From: Allodiplogaster sudhausi
Lineage: Eukaryota > Nematoda > Chromadorea > Rhabditida > Diplogasteridae
Length of the DNA stretch: 64,000 bases
Direction: 5' to 3'
Assembly (NCBI GenBank): GCA_945643635.1
Contig: CALZFC010000293.1
Location: forward strand, 895,001 to 959,000
Part shown: piece after piece, positions 62,301 through 64,000 of the stretch
Layout: every line of letters begins with the position of its first letter
Numbering within the stretch: the stretch's first letter is position 1
Notes under the pieces: model-generated
Told to the model about the DNA's origin: nothing
The model's input: only the letters and a program-made list of their open reading frames with translations
Database searches by the model: none
Position numbers and translations under genes: made by a program

Positions 62301-62926
62301 CTGCATTGTTACGGACTCACATCAGTTAATCGGATTCAGTCATTATTTATAAGTCAGTCATAACAAAAAGAAATTGAGTAAAAAAATTGGCAATGAGTAA
62401 AAGGCCTTACCCATGAATTGGCGCTCTTTCCATCGGAGACGGAGAAGGCGGTAGATGGCTGCTCAGACTGCTGCTGCTGCTGTTGTTGTGGATCAGCGAA
62501 GGAGGAAGAGGAGGATGTCGAGGCTGAATTGTTCAGGTATCTAGAAGGAAGAAAATCGATTCCTGCTGAACATACACATTCTTTAAGGTCCTCATTATTG
62601 GCTGATGGTGAGCTGGAGAATTTATGTATGTACATAGTACATGGAATAAAGGCTCAATGCTTGAAGGAAGGACCCAAACAACATCGTCTTTTCGGATGCA
62701 TATTTATCTTTATGTTAAGTTTTGGGCTCTTAAAAAAAAGCTTTTATTAAGAACCCGCTCAAAGTTGGCAGAACGTACGCTTCTGCGAGTGTGCACTGGA
62801 AGAGGAGGCTTCTTCCTGGCTCTCGCCGCCGGCCGCCATCTCATCCTCGGCCCTCTCTTCTTCCTCAAGATGCAGTGGCAGCTCCTTCTCATCGCACTCC
62901 ATCGTCATCATGGGCTGAAACTTTTT
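59379..62926 (-). CDS. MATH-BTB (BATH-type) protein, probable CUL3 ubiquitin-ligase adaptor
   Basis: MATH domains usually bind substrates and BTB domains bind CUL3. Core exons with agreeing phases: 62062-61973, 61796-61697, 61528-61360, 61125-60974, 60510-60417, 60212-60062, 59824-59673 and 59510-59379 (stop TGA). The MATH domain spans GTIRLNISNLSTL, YIGNLPW, CNPESESTLWSCDAVVDFRL and FNSNNWGFPSFIEW. The BTB domain spans DLSDVALIINGVRLYVSKQYLALYS, FKF-like HKFAEREKKEIPL and EMLHVVYPSHK. The tail LADQYRL-like VWADQYCLSRLQDSCL follows, as in nematode BATH proteins. N-terminal low-complexity exons are likely at 62296-62215, about 62541-62411 (poly-Gln, poly-Ser) and about 62926-62780 (acidic, MTMECDEKELPL), but their joins are unresolved. 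The intron after 61360 seems to have a GC donor. The intron before exon 60510-60417 contains a 177 bp tandem duplication. Confidence 0.87.
60477..60832. repeat. 177 bp tandem duplication carrying a partial exon and its acceptor
   Basis: Two adjacent units (from about 60477 and about 60654) are almost identical. Unit 1 includes the first roughly 34 bases of MATH-BTB exon 60510-60417 with its splice acceptor and the adjoining intron. Unit 2 therefore carries a copy of that exon start (60687-60654) with an intact acceptor but no donor. The copied exon piece differs by one silent base (ATC to ATT). Confidence 0.85.
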
Positions 62927-63517
62927 TTTTTGTTCTTTCATTAAGACATTTCATTAACTATTAGAATATTTGGGAAAGATAACATAAAGTTTTTAATCGT
63001 TACATAAAGTAGTGTGCAATAAATATAATGGAGTTATAATAGAGCGAAAATGAGACATTGGCATACCTCTAGCTATTCAGCAGCTGACTGAGCAGGCCAA
63101 GAGTGCAGCAATGGTCACATCAATTAGGAAGTTCTTTCCTTCAGTTGTCCGTACAAGTGAGGGAAAGGCGACACTAAAGAAGAACAGTTAGTACGACCTT
63201 GGCAAAGACCAAGGAGAGTCTACGAAAAATAAGATTGCGAAAATACGCATCAAGTACAAGAGAGATCTTACTAGTAGATAAGAACGAGTGAAAAGATGAG
63301 GTTTTTAATGGATTTTGTTAGGTGATATGTACATATTTTTAAACATGAAACATATTACATGGCATATTTGGCCTATACACTTTCATGTACAAATCAAAGA
63401 CATGAAATCTCTATCATTCTCTCAAACTCCTCCCGGTTAATGCTTCACACGGGTCGCGATCGATGACACCGGGATAAGGAGGATGATGAGTGAGAAAGAG
63501 AAAGAGAGAGAAAGAAT

Positions 63518-63563
<46 letters not shown>

Positions 63564-63749
63564 GAGAAAGAGACAGAGAGAGAGAGGATATGCAGAGGTG
63601 ACAAGAGGAGAAAGACTACGAGCGAAACACACCAAGATACAAAGCAAGACATGACAGGGTAGAAGTCGATTAGTTGATGGAGAGAGAGAGAAAGAGAACG
63701 AAAGAGACAGAGGGAGAGAGGGAGAGTGAGGAGGGTCAGAGAGAGGGAC

Positions 63750-63805
<56 letters not shown>

Positions 63806-64000
63806 GAGAGCAAGCATTCCCGGTGCCTTGCTGAAGACGACCGCAGCGCAACCGCATTACTTGCCCTGTCGTGATCGAATGGGTCAAGAAATCCTCGCCA
63901 GAGCATTAGGAAGGCCGGGTCCAGATTCATTAAAATATATATATGCGACAGCATATGATTATGTATTCTGTATGGAAAAAGATATGAAATGCAATTTACT
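62927..64000. other. Non-coding DNA upstream of the MATH-BTB gene
   Basis: No exon supported. Unique AT-rich DNA to about 63,420, then dense GA arrays from 63493 to 63803, then unique sequence to the window end. The MATH-BTB promoter may lie just above 62926. Confidence 0.5.
63493..63803. repeat. (GA)n microsatellite cluster
   Basis: Two dense GA arrays (63493-63588 and 63680-63803) that generate long spurious minus-strand Ser/Leu frames. Confidence 0.9.

Overview
This window is animal genomic DNA, most likely from a nematode. Genes are split into many 45-300 bp exons with short GT-AG (and a few GC-AG) introns. The acetylcholine-receptor subunit resembles the UNC-29/LEV-1 non-alpha class as I remember it, and there is a MATH-BTB (BATH-type) protein of the kind that is abundant in nematodes. 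No species can be named from the sequence alone. Long introns and intergenic DNA are full of (GA)n/(CT)n microsatellites, which create most of the long but meaningless Ser/Leu- or Arg/Glu-rich reading frames.

Layout. (1) 2.2-24.1 kb, minus strand: about 44 exons of a large N-cadherin-type (CadN/HMR-1-like) adhesion protein, extracellular cadherin repeats only. The signal peptide (upstream, above 24.1 kb) and the membrane and cytoplasmic parts (beyond the left edge) are not identified. (2) 24.1-31.5 kb: repeat-rich gap between two divergent genes. (3) 31.5-38.25 kb, plus strand: a complete nicotinic acetylcholine receptor subunit of 15 exons, with a 2.4 kb near-perfect palindrome in its fourth intron. 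(4) 39.0-42.05 kb, minus: a 5'-truncated copy of a fatty-acid amide hydrolase (FAAH2-like) gene. (5) 43.5-47.74 kb, minus: an unrecognised helical-repeat-like protein whose exons fall into related blocks. (6) 48.9-53.65 kb: a second copy of the nAChR-tail/FAAH block, in direct orientation. Here the FAAH gene is complete (50.9-55.4 kb, 16 exons, 533 codons plus stop). (7) 55.4-59.4 kb: intergenic. (8) 59.4-62.9 kb, minus: a MATH-BTB protein. (9) 62.9-64 kb: repeat-rich DNA.

The most unusual part is 31-55 kb. An approximately 4 kb segment carrying the last nAChR exon and most of a FAAH gene was duplicated. One copy lost its 5' end and changed its GGSSGG signature. The other later received a TA-flanked foldback element for which the first copy is an empty site. 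Both copies keep a 97 bp intron built almost wholly from a tRNA-like sequence. Other tRNA-like segments, TTAA-flanked MITE-like elements, a 31 bp minisatellite and a 177 bp tandem duplication with a decoy splice acceptor complete the picture. The genes have no evident joint pathway, although cadherin, the nAChR and FAAH are all known from neurons and muscle. I found no operon, CRISPR array or prokaryote-type system. All exon boundaries are read by eye from reading frame and splice consensus.
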